Of a DNA stretch of 43,325 nucleotides, positions 1-8,538 are shown piece after piece. Where the stretch lies: positions 1 through 43,325 of the forward strand of contig DASPIL010000042.1 in assembly GCA_035629175.1 (NCBI GenBank). The letters run 5' to 3'. A program made the position numbers and the translations under genes. Each line of letters opens with the position of its first letter. The stretch's first letter is position 1. The notes under the pieces were generated by a model. It ran no database searches, was not told where the DNA came from, and saw only the letters and a program-made list of their open reading frames with translations. This stretch comes from Verrucomicrobiia bacterium (GTDB lineage Bacteria; Verrucomicrobiota; Verrucomicrobiia; Limisphaerales; DASXHY01).

Positions 1-636
1 ACCGAGAGCCTGCCGCAGATTTTCGCCAAGGAGCTGGGGGAACTGCTGACGATCGCTGCGCGTGATGTGCAGCTGGAGATCATCTGCCCCCGCGGCGTCA
101 AACCGCTGGGATTCATCGGACGCACTGAGACGTTCGAGAACCAGCGGTCCGTTGTGAAGCTGAGCCACCTCACGAGCGGCCAGACGCGGACACTCTTCCT
201 GCGCTGCCGCGTGGTCGAAGAAACCCCCGAGATCGCCCAGGTCAACGTGGCCTATGCGGATGAAATCGAAGGCGGATCTCAAAACTCGCAGGCAACGCTG
301 CGCGTGCGCTTCACTGAAGATCGCGAGGTGGCGAGCCGCTCTGTGAACAAGGCCGTGATTGCCGAAAAGGAACTGTTCTACACCGGCGTTCTGAAAGATG
401 AAGCCCTTGCAGATGCGGATGCAGGCAACCTGGCGGCGGCCGCAAGCAAACTGAAGAAGCAGTCGATCATTCTGCAGAACAACGTGCAATACGCCCCCGC
501 GCCGGCGCAGGCCGCGATGGAACGCGAACTCAAGAATCTGGAGGACCGCAGCCAGCAACTCGAATCCGGCCGCTACGATGCGCCCACCCGCAAAGCGTTA
601 TCGTCCGAATCGTTCTCCACGCGCAACTCGAAATGA
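1..636 (+). CDS. VWA-domain (YfbK-like) protein, C-terminal part only
   Basis: The reading frame is open from the first base, so this is the last 211 residues of a longer gene. The segment has the all-beta region that follows the von Willebrand A domain in Ca-activated-chloride-channel-like proteins: an LPQIFAKELGELLT helix, then VQLEIICPRGVKPLG and a run of beta strands. The C-terminus is helical and polar (ANLAAAASKLKKQS, ERELKNLEDRSQQLES). The VWA domain and its MIDAS residues would lie upstream and cannot be seen. The stop is TGA at 634-636. A sensor kinase follows on the same strand after about 160 bases. The role is unknown; in this family metal-dependent protein binding is usual. The family call rests on the post-VWA region alone. 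Confidence 0.6.
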   Translation, partial: TESLPQIFAKELGELLTIAARDVQLEIICPRGVKPLGFIGRTETFENQRSVVKLSHLTSGQTRTLFLRCRVVEETPEIAQVNVAYADEIEGGSQNSQATLRVRFTEDREVASRSVNKAVIAEKELFYTGVLKDEALADADAGNLAAAASKLKKQSIILQNNVQYAPAPAQAAMERELKNLEDRSQQLESGRYDAPTRKALSSESFSTRNSK

Positions 637-796
637 GATCCGCCGCGCCGTAGCGCAGATGTCCAAACCTGCTGTGTCGCCGCGTCCAGGCCTGGCTGGC
701 TATCACCGCCTGGCGGGTTGGATACCGCGATACAGCAGACTGAAACTTCTGCAGCTACGGGTTTGCCTTCTGCGCAGCGCCACGCTTGCCCCGCCC

Positions 797-2746
797 ATGC
801 GCCTTGCAAATCCTGAACCTTCCTTGAATGCTGCTCCGATGCGGAAAGTCGCGGTTCTGTTCGTGCTCGCGGTATTCATTCCCAGCCTCGTGCTGGCATG
901 GCTCGCATTGCGCTCGCTCCGTGACCAGCAGATCGTCATTGAACGCCAGCAGTCAGTACTCTACCAGGGCGTGACTGATCGAGCGGCAAAACGCGTGCAG
1001 GACCTGATGGCGCAACACCAACAGGATTTCAGCCGAAGGATCGAGGCGATGCTCGCGCGAAATTCCGCCCGCGAGATCGCCGCCTCGTTTGATGAACGCC
1101 TGAAAACAAACTGGCCGCCTGCCAAGGTCGGATTTGTGGTGACGACGGGCGGCGACATTCTTTCGCCCGGAACCAACAGCCGCAAGGATGCGCAACTGTT
1201 CCGCGAGTTGAACGAATCATTCCTGGAGAACCGGGAACCGGCTGAGGTGTACGTTAACAATTCCCTTTCTGATCAGCCCCTCGCCCAGAACACCAGCTCG
1301 GCTGGCATCCAGAGTTCCGAACGCACCCAACTCGCCGCTCCCCGCCAGACCGCATCCCGCGCCGCGCCGCCGCCTTCGTCCTCTCAAAACATGGTGCAAC
1401 TGAAGTCGGCGCCAACTCGCGCCATACAGCCGCAGAAAAAACTCGAGCCGCTTCGGAAGGAACAACCCTTGCAGGATGCCATGCACGAGCAGGAACTCTC
1501 GAAAATCGCCCCGGCCGAAGCCGAATTCAAGCAGCTGATCGGCAACGCCAGCCAGGGCACGCTCGCGCGCTTCGTCGACAATCAACTCAGCATCCTGTTC
1601 TGGTATCGCCCGGCCGAACAGCCCCGCTACATCTTCGGAGCGCAACTGGATCTCGCTTCCCTCGTTCATGAACTCGCGCCGATCGTGGCGGCAGTGGATC
1701 GCCAGCTCCGCACAGAATTATGCATTGCCTTGCTCAATGACGCTGCCAAGCCCGTGGCTCTTTCAGACAAATCGTTCCAGGGCGATTGGAAACGTCCGTT
1801 TGTGGCGACTGAGATAGGCGAAACGCTGCCGCATTGGGAGGTGGCGGCTTACCTCTTGAATCCTGGCCAGCTTACGGCGTCTGCGCGAACCGTTCGATTC
1901 ACCGTCAGCCTGCTGGTCGCGTTGCTGATCGTTGCAATTGGAACTGGCAGCTGGTTGATCGTTCGTGATCTCAACCGGCACCTGCAGCTCGCGCGTCAAA
2001 AAACAGATTTTGTCAGCAACGTGTCGCACGAGCTCAAGACGCCGCTCACCGCCATTCGCATGTTTTCGGAAATGCTCGCGGAAGGCCGGGTGACGGATCC
2101 AGGGAGGCAGCGCTCCTACTTGAACATCATCACGGCGGAAACGTCGCGCCTCACCCGCCTCATCAACAACGTCCTCGATTTCTCGCGCATGGATCGAGGC
2201 GAGAAGAAATATGATTTTCGAGATTGTGATCTCAACCAACTGGTCCGCGAGACCACGGAGTCGTATCGACCGCACCTGGAAAACCATCAATTCACGTTAA
2301 ACACCGAGTTCGAGGCAGATGCGATCAAGATCCATGCGGATTGCGATGCCATTTCCCAAGTGATCCTCAACTTGCTTTCCAACGCGGAAAAATATTCGGG
2401 TGAGCAGAAGGATGTATGCGTAACGGTCTCGCATTCGAAGGGCTCCCCACCCTTTGCTGAAGTGCGGATAGCAGATCGCGGCCTCGGCGTTCCCGCTGGC
2501 GCCGAGGAGCGCATCTTCGAACAATTTTATCGCGCCCATGATTCCCTCAGCAGCGGCATCCAGGGATCCGGACTGGGACTCACGCTCGCGCGGCAGATCG
2601 CCCGGGCACACGGGGGCGATGTTACCTGCGAGCGGCGCGAAGGCGGCGGCAGTGTGTTCTGCCTGAGGCTTCCTTGGAGCGCAGACACAAGCCGCCAGCG
2701 CGCAACTCTGAATTCGCATTATGAAAACGAGAATCCTGGTGGTTGA
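797..2746 (+). CDS. Membrane sensor histidine kinase
   Basis: Orthodox two-component kinase of about 649 residues. A hydrophobic segment near the N-terminus (VLFVLAVFIPSLVLAWLAL) and a second one at about residues 375-395 (VSLLVALLIVAIGTGSWLIV) bracket a periplasmic domain of some 340 residues that includes a Gln/Ala/Pro-rich linker. The kinase core is clear: HisKA box NVSHELKTPLTA with the phospho-accepting His near residue 411, N box LNLLSNAEKYS, G1 box ADRGLGVP, F box EQFYRAH and G2 box GSGLGLTLA. The frame stays open upstream to 578, but that part overlaps the preceding gene and is Arg/Pro rich, so ATG 797 (or ATG 839, which would begin MRKVAVLF) is preferred; neither has a clear ribosome-binding site. 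The end overlaps the response-regulator start by 26 bases, so the two are translationally coupled partners. The signal sensed is unknown. Confidence 0.85.
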   Translation: MRLANPEPSLNAAPMRKVAVLFVLAVFIPSLVLAWLALRSLRDQQIVIERQQSVLYQGVTDRAAKRVQDLMAQHQQDFSRRIEAMLARNSAREIAASFDERLKTNWPPAKVGFVVTTGGDILSPGTNSRKDAQLFRELNESFLENREPAEVYVNNSLSDQPLAQNTSSAGIQSSERTQLAAPRQTASRAAPPPSSSQNMVQLKSAPTRAIQPQKKLEPLRKEQPLQDAMHEQELSKIAPAEAEFKQLIGNASQGTLARFVDNQLSILFWYRPAEQPRYIFGAQLDLASLVHELAPIVAAVDRQLRTELCIALLNDAAKPVALSDKSFQGDWKRPFVATEIGETLPHWEVAAYLLNPGQLTASARTVRFTVSLLVALLIVAIGTGSWLIVRDLNRHLQLARQKTDFVSNVSHELKTPLTAIRMFSEMLAEGRVTDPGRQRSYLNIITAETSRLTRLINNVLDFSRMDRGEKKYDFRDCDLNQLVRETTESYRPHLENHQFTLNTEFEADAIKIHADCDAISQVILNLLSNAEKYSGEQKDVCVTVSHSKGSPPFAEVRIADRGLGVPAGAEERIFEQFYRAHDSLSSGIQGSGLGLTLARQIARAHGGDVTCERREGGGSVFCLRLPWSADTSRQRATLNSHYENENPGG

Positions 2747-3416
2747 GGATGATCCGCACATTCTGCTCGGACTCGAGGAGTTGCTGCGCACCGAAGGATT
2801 CGAAGTCGCTTCCTGCGCGCGCGGCGATCAGGCCCTAGCCGCGGTGGAACAGCATCGGCCCGGTTTGATTCTTCTCGACGTCATGCTGCCGGGCGCGAGC
2901 GGTTATGACATTTGCAAGCGGCTGCGCGCCAGGAATGTCGCCACGCCCATCCTGATGCTGACGGCTAAAGGCCAGGAGATCGACAAGGTGGTCGGACTGG
3001 AACTCGGGGCCGATGATTACGTGACGAAACCCTTTGGCGTTCGCGAACTGCTGGCCCGAATTCATGCCTTGCTGCGGCGAGCCTCTCCCGCCGTCGCCGA
3101 AAACGAAAACGGAAGCGAGGTGTTCTGGATTGGTGATGCAGAGGTGAACGCCCGCACGTTTCAACTGCGGCGCAACGGCGTGGTCGAGGAATTGACCGCG
3201 CGCGAACTCAAGCTGCTGCAACTGTTTCAGGCGCGAAAAGGCGAGGTGCTATCGCGCGATGAGCTGCTGAATCAGGTCTGGGGGGTGAATTATTATGGAA
3301 CGACGCGGACACTCGACCAGGTGATTGTGCAGCTGCGGCGCAAGCTCGGCGACCAGGGAAGCGAACCCAGACATTTGCTCACGGTTCACGGAGTTGGATA
3401 TCGGTTGCGCGGTTGA
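2721..3416 (+). CDS. OmpR-family response regulator
   Basis: A 231-residue DNA-binding response regulator. The receiver domain (about 1-118) has the acidic pair in VVEDDPH, phospho-acceptor Asp53 in LILLDVMLPG, Thr81 in MLTAKG and Lys103 in VTKPFGVREL. The C-terminal winged helix (about 135-231) has ELTARELKLLQLF, the GEVLSRDELLNQVWG segment, the recognition-helix region TRTLDQVIVQLRRKLGD and the closing HGVGYRLRG typical of OmpR/PhoB. It starts inside the last codons of the upstream kinase gene (26-base overlap) and is almost certainly its partner. Phosphorylation should control promoter binding; the target genes cannot be told from the window. Confidence 0.93.
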   Translation: MKTRILVVEDDPHILLGLEELLRTEGFEVASCARGDQALAAVEQHRPGLILLDVMLPGASGYDICKRLRARNVATPILMLTAKGQEIDKVVGLELGADDYVTKPFGVRELLARIHALLRRASPAVAENENGSEVFWIGDAEVNARTFQLRRNGVVEELTARELKLLQLFQARKGEVLSRDELLNQVWGVNYYGTTRTLDQVIVQLRRKLGDQGSEPRHLLTVHGVGYRLRG

Positions 3417-3467
3417 CGGCGGATCTTCACCGCGGCAACAAGGGCACATCACATGACGGCAGCGAAC

Positions 3468-5252
3468 TCAGCGGCTGTCGACGATTTCGTTGCAGGCTTT
3501 CAGTTCCACCCAGAAGCGGCTGCCCTTTCCAGGCTCGGATTCGACCCCGACTTTACCACCCATTCTTTCCGTGACCTTGCGAACGAGCGCCAGCCCAATT
3601 CCATTGCCCTCGTATTGACGGCTCCCGCGCTGGAACATGCCGAACATGCGCGGCGCCAACTCCCGCGGAATCCCAATTCCATTATCCTCAAACCAGATAC
3701 GCGCCACGCCATCCAGGTATTCACCGCGCACTCTCACGTGCGGTTGCTGGCGCTGTTCCACGAACTTCACCGCGTTGTTCAAGAGGTTCGAGAAGCACTG
3801 CGTCAATCCTGCTTCATTTGCAAACACCGTCGGCAAATCGTCCGCGACTTCGATGCGCGCGCCGGGCGGCTGAAACTCCGGGTACGATTCGATCATTCCC
3901 TTGAGGAGCTTTCGCGTGTCGACGGGTCGCAAGGGCAGTTCCTGCCGCACGCTTCGGCTGTAGCTGAGGGCGTCCGTGATCAGGCGATCCATGCGCCCCG
4001 CGGCGGTGATGATGCGATTGAGAAAATCCCGGCGCGACGCTTCATCCAGCTGGTTCGCCACGAGCAGCTCGCAAAAGCCCTGCATCGCCCGCAACGGCGC
4101 GCGCATGTCGTGCGTGATGCTGTAGGAAAAATGTTCCAGTTCATCCACCATCTCGCGCAATTGCGCCGTCCGGTCTTCAACCAGCCTTTCTAGATTATTG
4201 TTTGTTTCCGCCAGGGCTTCGTGCAGGCGGCGCACCTCGAGAATGAGCGAGCATTGCGCGGCAACCCATTCGATGATGCGGAAATCCGCGGTCGTCCAGA
4301 GGCGGGGACGGTTTGAATACACTTCCACGGCGCCAACGGGTTCGTCATCCAGCCGAACAGGCGATGACAATACGGATCGAAACGGAAACGAACCATCGGA
4401 CGCGAGAACCGCAAGATCGCGGCGCGCATCGAGATCCTCGACGAAGGCCGTGCGATTTTGCCGCATGACAATCCCGGCAAAGGAACCGTTCAGCGGGAGC
4501 AGCCGTTGCGAACGCCCAATGCTGCCGATGGATGCCGTCACTGCGACCTGCTCGTCCAAAGCTTGCACCACGGCAGCGGCGCTCCCCGAGCCGCCGAGCA
4601 GTTCGAGCGCGCAGCGGCAGATATCTTGAAGCACGGAATCATCGGAAGTGGTGACCCGCAGGGATTGCAACAGCGTCTGCAGCATTTTTTCCCGCTGAGT
4701 CAATTCATCATTGGTCGCGTGGAGTTCTTCGGACTGAGCCTGCAACTCTTCCGCCTGTTGCTGCAGTTCCTCGGATTGCTGCTGCAATTCTTCATTCTGC
4801 TGCGCCATTTCCTCAGCCTGCGCCTGCAGTTCCTCGTTCTGATGGCTTATCTCCTCATCGCGGGCGGCGAGTTCGTCGTTGGTCTGCTGCAACTGCTGAT
4901 TTTGAATCTCAAGCCGGCCCAGGAGGCGCACAATCATGTCGACCGCCAGCGCCACGACAACCGTGTTCACAACCTGCATCTGCCAATGCAACGTTGTCCA
5001 AAGATCCCGCGGCGCAAGAAGATAAAGCGCTTTGTAAGCCGACATCGCGATGAAGACACCTGTCATCGCCCAGAGCAGTTTGCGGTCGCGATGCCACAGG
5101 CAAAGCAATAACGGCAGGCCGTAGGTCAGCGTGATGAACCGATCGGGGAACAAGTAGAGGCGCACGTATGCCATCAGGCCGACAGAAACGGCAAAAATAG
5201 CGACCGATACGGCGGCAGAATAGGTTCGTCCGACTGCACCTCCGGAATTCAT
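3468..5252 (-). CDS. GAF-domain sensor histidine kinase with long coiled coil
   Basis: A 594-residue kinase. Four hydrophobic stretches (about 12-32, 41-53, 60-80, 92-110) form an N-terminal membrane module. Residues about 112-190 are a striking coiled coil of repeated (Q/E)-EEL-QxQ units. A GAF domain spans about 205-340. The kinase core follows: DHp box YSITHDMRAPLRAM with His381, N box NLLNNAVKF, G1 box EDNGIGIP, F box GMFQRG and G2 box GNGIGLALV. The HDMRAPL form is that of phytochrome-like and CheR/CheB-PAS kinases. It begins one base after the stop of the CheR-like gene, so the two are probably co-translated, and the long Q/E coiled coil resembles the linker found in CheB-CheR-PAS fusions. 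No receiver domain is attached; the partner regulator is not obvious. Confidence 0.85.
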   Translation of the reverse strand: MNSGGAVGRTYSAAVSVAIFAVSVGLMAYVRLYLFPDRFITLTYGLPLLLCLWHRDRKLLWAMTGVFIAMSAYKALYLLAPRDLWTTLHWQMQVVNTVVVALAVDMIVRLLGRLEIQNQQLQQTNDELAARDEEISHQNEELQAQAEEMAQQNEELQQQSEELQQQAEELQAQSEELHATNDELTQREKMLQTLLQSLRVTTSDDSVLQDICRCALELLGGSGSAAAVVQALDEQVAVTASIGSIGRSQRLLPLNGSFAGIVMRQNRTAFVEDLDARRDLAVLASDGSFPFRSVLSSPVRLDDEPVGAVEVYSNRPRLWTTADFRIIEWVAAQCSLILEVRRLHEALAETNNNLERLVEDRTAQLREMVDELEHFSYSITHDMRAPLRAMQGFCELLVANQLDEASRRDFLNRIITAAGRMDRLITDALSYSRSVRQELPLRPVDTRKLLKGMIESYPEFQPPGARIEVADDLPTVFANEAGLTQCFSNLLNNAVKFVEQRQQPHVRVRGEYLDGVARIWFEDNGIGIPRELAPRMFGMFQRGSRQYEGNGIGLALVRKVTERMGGKVGVESEPGKGSRFWVELKACNEIVDSR

Positions 5253-5253
5253 T

Positions 5254-6231
5254 TCAAGCCGCCTCCTTTCTAAAGATGCACGGCGCGATTCGCGTCATCG
5301 GCAGCTGACCAGGCGGTCGTTCAGCTTTTCCGGTGACCAGCAATCCGCCCACCGAGAGTCGCGAGACAATGGTCTCCCAGATCAACACGGACTGCGCTGG
5401 CTCCAGGTAAATCGCCACGTTGCGGAACAGGATAACGTCCCACTCGTTGATAGATCGATAGGTAAGAACATTTTCCACGGACCAATGAAGATGGCGCGAA
5501 ATCTCGGGTCGCAGAACAAACATCCCTCCCTCCCGTTCAAACCAACGCTCGCGCCAATCCAATTCCAGCGTGGATACCGCTCCGGCACTGTAGCATCCTG
5601 ATCGGGCGCGATGAATGGCCTCAGGCCGGCAGTCCGCTCCCAGCAGATAACTGCCCGCCAGCGCGCCGGCTTCCGCCAGCAGCATTGCCATCGAACAAAG
5701 TTCCTGCCCATCCGACACCCCCGCGCTGTACACGCGCAAACGGCCGCGTCCGGCAAGCAGCTCGGGAATCGAAACGCGGCGCAGATGTTCGAACACGGCG
5801 CGATCACGAAAGAATTCAGTGACGCCAATGAGGAGCACGTTAAGCGTTCGCGGAACAAGGTGAGGCTGCCGTTCCAGCAGCTCACGCGCGGCTTTTCCGG
5901 AATCGACACGCAGAAGGCGAAAACACGCCGCGACACGGCGCTGCACCGCGATCGCCCGGTACGCTGCGGGATCGAGACCCGCCTGCTGCAGCAGCCATAC
6001 GGCGAACGGTTCCGGATGAATCGCGGAGGGTGGATTTCTCCGCACCGCCCGGGCTCTTGAGGGCGCCGCAGAACGCGGCCGCGAGCATGGCCCCGGAAGC
6101 TCCCGAACCAGATGTTTCGGCGCTGCGCCCTCGAAATGGATGTAGGCCAACGAGTTCAAAATGGACTCGAGTGTTTGACCATAATCGCGCCGATTTTCAA
6201 AGTGTTTTTTTGCTTTCCGGCCGCCCTTCAT
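5254..6231 (-). CDS. CheR-type (SAM-dependent) methyltransferase-like protein
   Basis: A 325-residue protein resembling chemotaxis methyltransferase CheR. A helical N-terminal domain (about 72-125) precedes VTEFFRDRAVFEHL, equivalent to the CheR VTxFFRD motif. The SAM-binding region reads RVYSAGVSDGQELCSMAML where CheR normally has GCSTGEEPYSxAM, so the glycine-rich loop is altered. DVILFRNVAIYL matches the CheR DxIxCRNVLIYF motif with the Cys replaced by Phe. The first about 65 residues are Arg/Pro rich and may not be translated; ATG 6231 lies only 17 bases from the divergent transporter start, so an internal non-ATG start is possible. No CheB, CheA or chemoreceptor gene lies nearby. With the downstream kinase it may form a signalling pair whose methylation activity is uncertain. 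Confidence 0.75.
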   Translation of the reverse strand: MKGGRKAKKHFENRRDYGQTLESILNSLAYIHFEGAAPKHLVRELPGPCSRPRSAAPSRARAVRRNPPSAIHPEPFAVWLLQQAGLDPAAYRAIAVQRRVAACFRLLRVDSGKAARELLERQPHLVPRTLNVLLIGVTEFFRDRAVFEHLRRVSIPELLAGRGRLRVYSAGVSDGQELCSMAMLLAEAGALAGSYLLGADCRPEAIHRARSGCYSAGAVSTLELDWRERWFEREGGMFVLRPEISRHLHWSVENVLTYRSINEWDVILFRNVAIYLEPAQSVLIWETIVSRLSVGGLLVTGKAERPPGQLPMTRIAPCIFRKEAA

Positions 6232-6248
6232 TACTCTGCGCGCGTTCT

Positions 6249-7808
6249 GTGAATTTAAAGAGTCTCGTCGACAGGCATTCCGTGGCGTTCTGGTTTGGAA
6301 CGCTCTACATCCTCATCGGATTTACACTGCACCTTCCCGACTACATTGCGCAGCGTGACTCGGCCTTCATCATGCATGGAAACCCCATGTCGCACCTGAT
6401 GCATTTCGGGATGGTGTTGATCATCATTGGCATCGCCCTCACCGCCTACGGCCTCTTTCCTGTCCACACTGGCGCTCCTGATGCCAGCCGCGATTTCCAG
6501 CTGCATGCGATGGATGACGTGCGGCTGAATCGCAAGCATTGGCAACTCATCAGCGTGCTTGGAATTGCGCTGGTTGTGGACGTCATGAAACCCGCCACAC
6601 TCGGCTTTGTGGTTCCCGGCATTCGCCATGAATATGCCATTTCCGCGCGGCAGGCATCGCTGCTCCCGTTCTTCGCGATGATCGGCACAACGCTGGGCTC
6701 GATCATCTGGGGCGTGCTTGCCGACCGCATGGGACGCCGCGGATCCATCCTGCTGGCTTCGCTCGTGTTTGTTGCAACAGGGATTTGCGGATGCATGCCC
6801 GAGTTCAAATGGAATCTGTTGATGTGCCTGCTCATGGGAATGTCGGCGGGAGGCATGTTGCCGATCGTGTTCGCCTTGCTGGCCGAAATCATTCCGTCCC
6901 GGCATCGCGGCTGGTTGTCGGTGCTCGTGGGCGGGCTGGGCACCGCGGGCGGTTACCTTGCGGCGAGCGGCGCCGCGGCGTGGCTGGAACCGATCTTCAG
7001 CTGGCGCATGCTGTGGCTCCTCAACGTGCCCACCGGATTCCTGGTGATTCTTCTCAGCCGCTTCATTCCGGAGTCGCCACGATTCCTCCTGCACGAAGGA
7101 CGTGTGGAGGAAGCCCGGCGAACCCTTGCGAAATTCGACATCGATCTGGTGCCCGTTACAGGAACCGCGGCCGCACCGCCAGCGCGGCCTTCTGCGGCAC
7201 AACTCTTTCGAAAACCCTACGCCGTCCTGACCTTCACCGTGTGCCTTTATGGTGTTGCGTGGGGCCTCGTGAACTGGGGATTTCTGACCTGGCTGCCAAC
7301 GATCTTGCAGGATTACCTGAAGCTGGATGGGAAGATTGCGAATCGACTGCTGGCGAAGTCTGCGTTGTTCGCCGTCCCCGGCTGTGCGCTCGTGGCGCTG
7401 CTGTACGGTTTCTGGAGCAGCCGCAAAACGATGATCCTGTTTGCCCTCGCAACGGCGACGACCCTTGTGGGATTCGCATTATTCAAGCCTGGCGACAGCA
7501 CAGCCTGGTTCACGGCACTTACGGTTTCTTTGCTGATCGGATTGAGCGGCATGATTGCAATGCTCTCGCCCTACAGCGTCGAGCTCTATCCCACGCGCTT
7601 GCGTGCGACAGGCGGAGGTGTCACTGCCGGCAGCAGCAAGGTGGGCGGCGTGGTTGGGCCCGCAGGCGTGGCATTCATCCTTTCGGCCTTTCCTGGCCTT
7701 GCGGTTCCAGCCTTGTCGTTATGTGTGCCGCTGCTGGCCGCCGCAACTGCATTGGCCTGGAAAGGACGCGAGACTTCGGGCGTTAAGCTCGAGGATATTC
7801 ACCGTTGA
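6249..7808 (+). CDS. MFS transporter, metabolite:H+ symporter type
   Basis: Integral membrane transporter of about 519 residues. The core has 12 predicted helices, MFS motif A as GVLADRMGRRGS between helices 2 and 3, FIPESPRFLL after helix 6 (the PESPRxL motif of sugar-porter-like families), and ELYPTRLRATGGG near helix 11. Two further hydrophobic segments (FWFGTLYILIGFTLHL and MHFGMVLIIIGIALTAYG) precede the core, giving a probable 14 segments. The frame is open from 6030, but that part is antisense to the CheR-like gene and Arg/Pro rich; GTG 6249 (VNLKSLVDRH) is chosen, with GTG 6282 as an alternative. The substrate is unknown. The last 10 bases overlap the end of the convergent HAD gene. 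Confidence 0.8.
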   Translation: MNLKSLVDRHSVAFWFGTLYILIGFTLHLPDYIAQRDSAFIMHGNPMSHLMHFGMVLIIIGIALTAYGLFPVHTGAPDASRDFQLHAMDDVRLNRKHWQLISVLGIALVVDVMKPATLGFVVPGIRHEYAISARQASLLPFFAMIGTTLGSIIWGVLADRMGRRGSILLASLVFVATGICGCMPEFKWNLLMCLLMGMSAGGMLPIVFALLAEIIPSRHRGWLSVLVGGLGTAGGYLAASGAAAWLEPIFSWRMLWLLNVPTGFLVILLSRFIPESPRFLLHEGRVEEARRTLAKFDIDLVPVTGTAAAPPARPSAAQLFRKPYAVLTFTVCLYGVAWGLVNWGFLTWLPTILQDYLKLDGKIANRLLAKSALFAVPGCALVALLYGFWSSRKTMILFALATATTLVGFALFKPGDSTAWFTALTVSLLIGLSGMIAMLSPYSVELYPTRLRATGGGVTAGSSKVGGVVGPAGVAFILSAFPGLAVPALSLCVPLLAAATALAWKGRETSGVKLEDIHR

Positions 7809-8538
7809 GAAGAGAATCCGGGCTGCGCGAATTCCTGTTGCACGACATGCTCGGAACAATCGGGCGCACACGACTCCAGCAGCTTGTCGATTAATTCCTC
7901 CACGCCAGCGCCGTGGCTGGCCGTGGTCACGTAGTGCACCTGTTTCTTCAGGAAATCCAGCGCATTGGCGACAGCCGCCGAGTAACCGCAGAACGCGAGG
8001 AACGCATGATCGTTCTCGGCATCGCCAACGGCCACGGTGTCCGCTGCCGAGATGTTCAATTCCTTCAGCGCCGCAGTCAGCCCGGTAGTCTTGTCCACAT
8101 CGTGCGGCAGTACCATCAGCGCCCCCTTGTTGAGGACCACCTTCCACTTGATCCCGAGCTTCTCGATGGCTTCCAATACAACGGTGTGAAATATCTCCTG
8201 CGTTGCCACGATCGTGCCTCCAACTGAGAGCGGGCTGACAGCCTTCAAGCGGAGGTAATCGACAAAGTCCTTGGGCGGTTCGGGGGCGAGAAGGCGTTTT
8301 TCACGCGTCACGGGGTTGTAAAGGAGCGCTCCGTTCTCCACGACCAGCAGGTCGAAAATCCCCGTGAACGGACAAACGTTGAAGAGATCCGGCAATTCAC
8401 GGCCTGTGACAGCAACAGTTTGCGGCCCGAATCCTTCCAGCGGCTCAGCGCGCGGAAGGTTGAAGGCGCCACTTCACCATGACGCGCAATCGTGCCGTCG
8501 TAATCCGTTGCCAATGCCGCAAACTTTGCCGGGTTCAT
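7799..8538 (-). pseudogene. HAD-superfamily (Cof-type) phosphatase, one-base frameshift
   Basis: Two overlapping minus-strand frames together make one HAD phosphatase of about 246 residues. The first (from 8538) starts MNPAKFAALATDYDGTIARHG, with the DxDGT nucleophile motif, and runs to SGRKLLL. The second continues VTGRELPDLFNVCPF and reaches the motif-IV region VAVGDAENDHAFL near 8000. Reading across needs one extra base between 8410 and 8411, where the text goes from KLLL straight into the TGR motif out of phase. Both halves are well conserved, so this is either a sequencing/assembly deletion or a very recent mutation. The 5' end overlaps the stop of the ROK kinase gene by 4 bases (ATGA), and the 3' end overlaps the convergent transporter. 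The expected substrate is a sugar phosphate or similar metabolite. Confidence 0.8.

Noticed and set aside
578-796. Upstream extension of the first sensor kinase
   Set aside because: Arg/Pro-rich, overlaps the end of the VWA gene, and precedes the membrane segment by too much for the family.
6255-7202. Minus-strand frame of about 315 codons inside the MFS gene
   Set aside because: His/Gln/Arg-rich shadow of a transporter with clear family motifs on the other strand.
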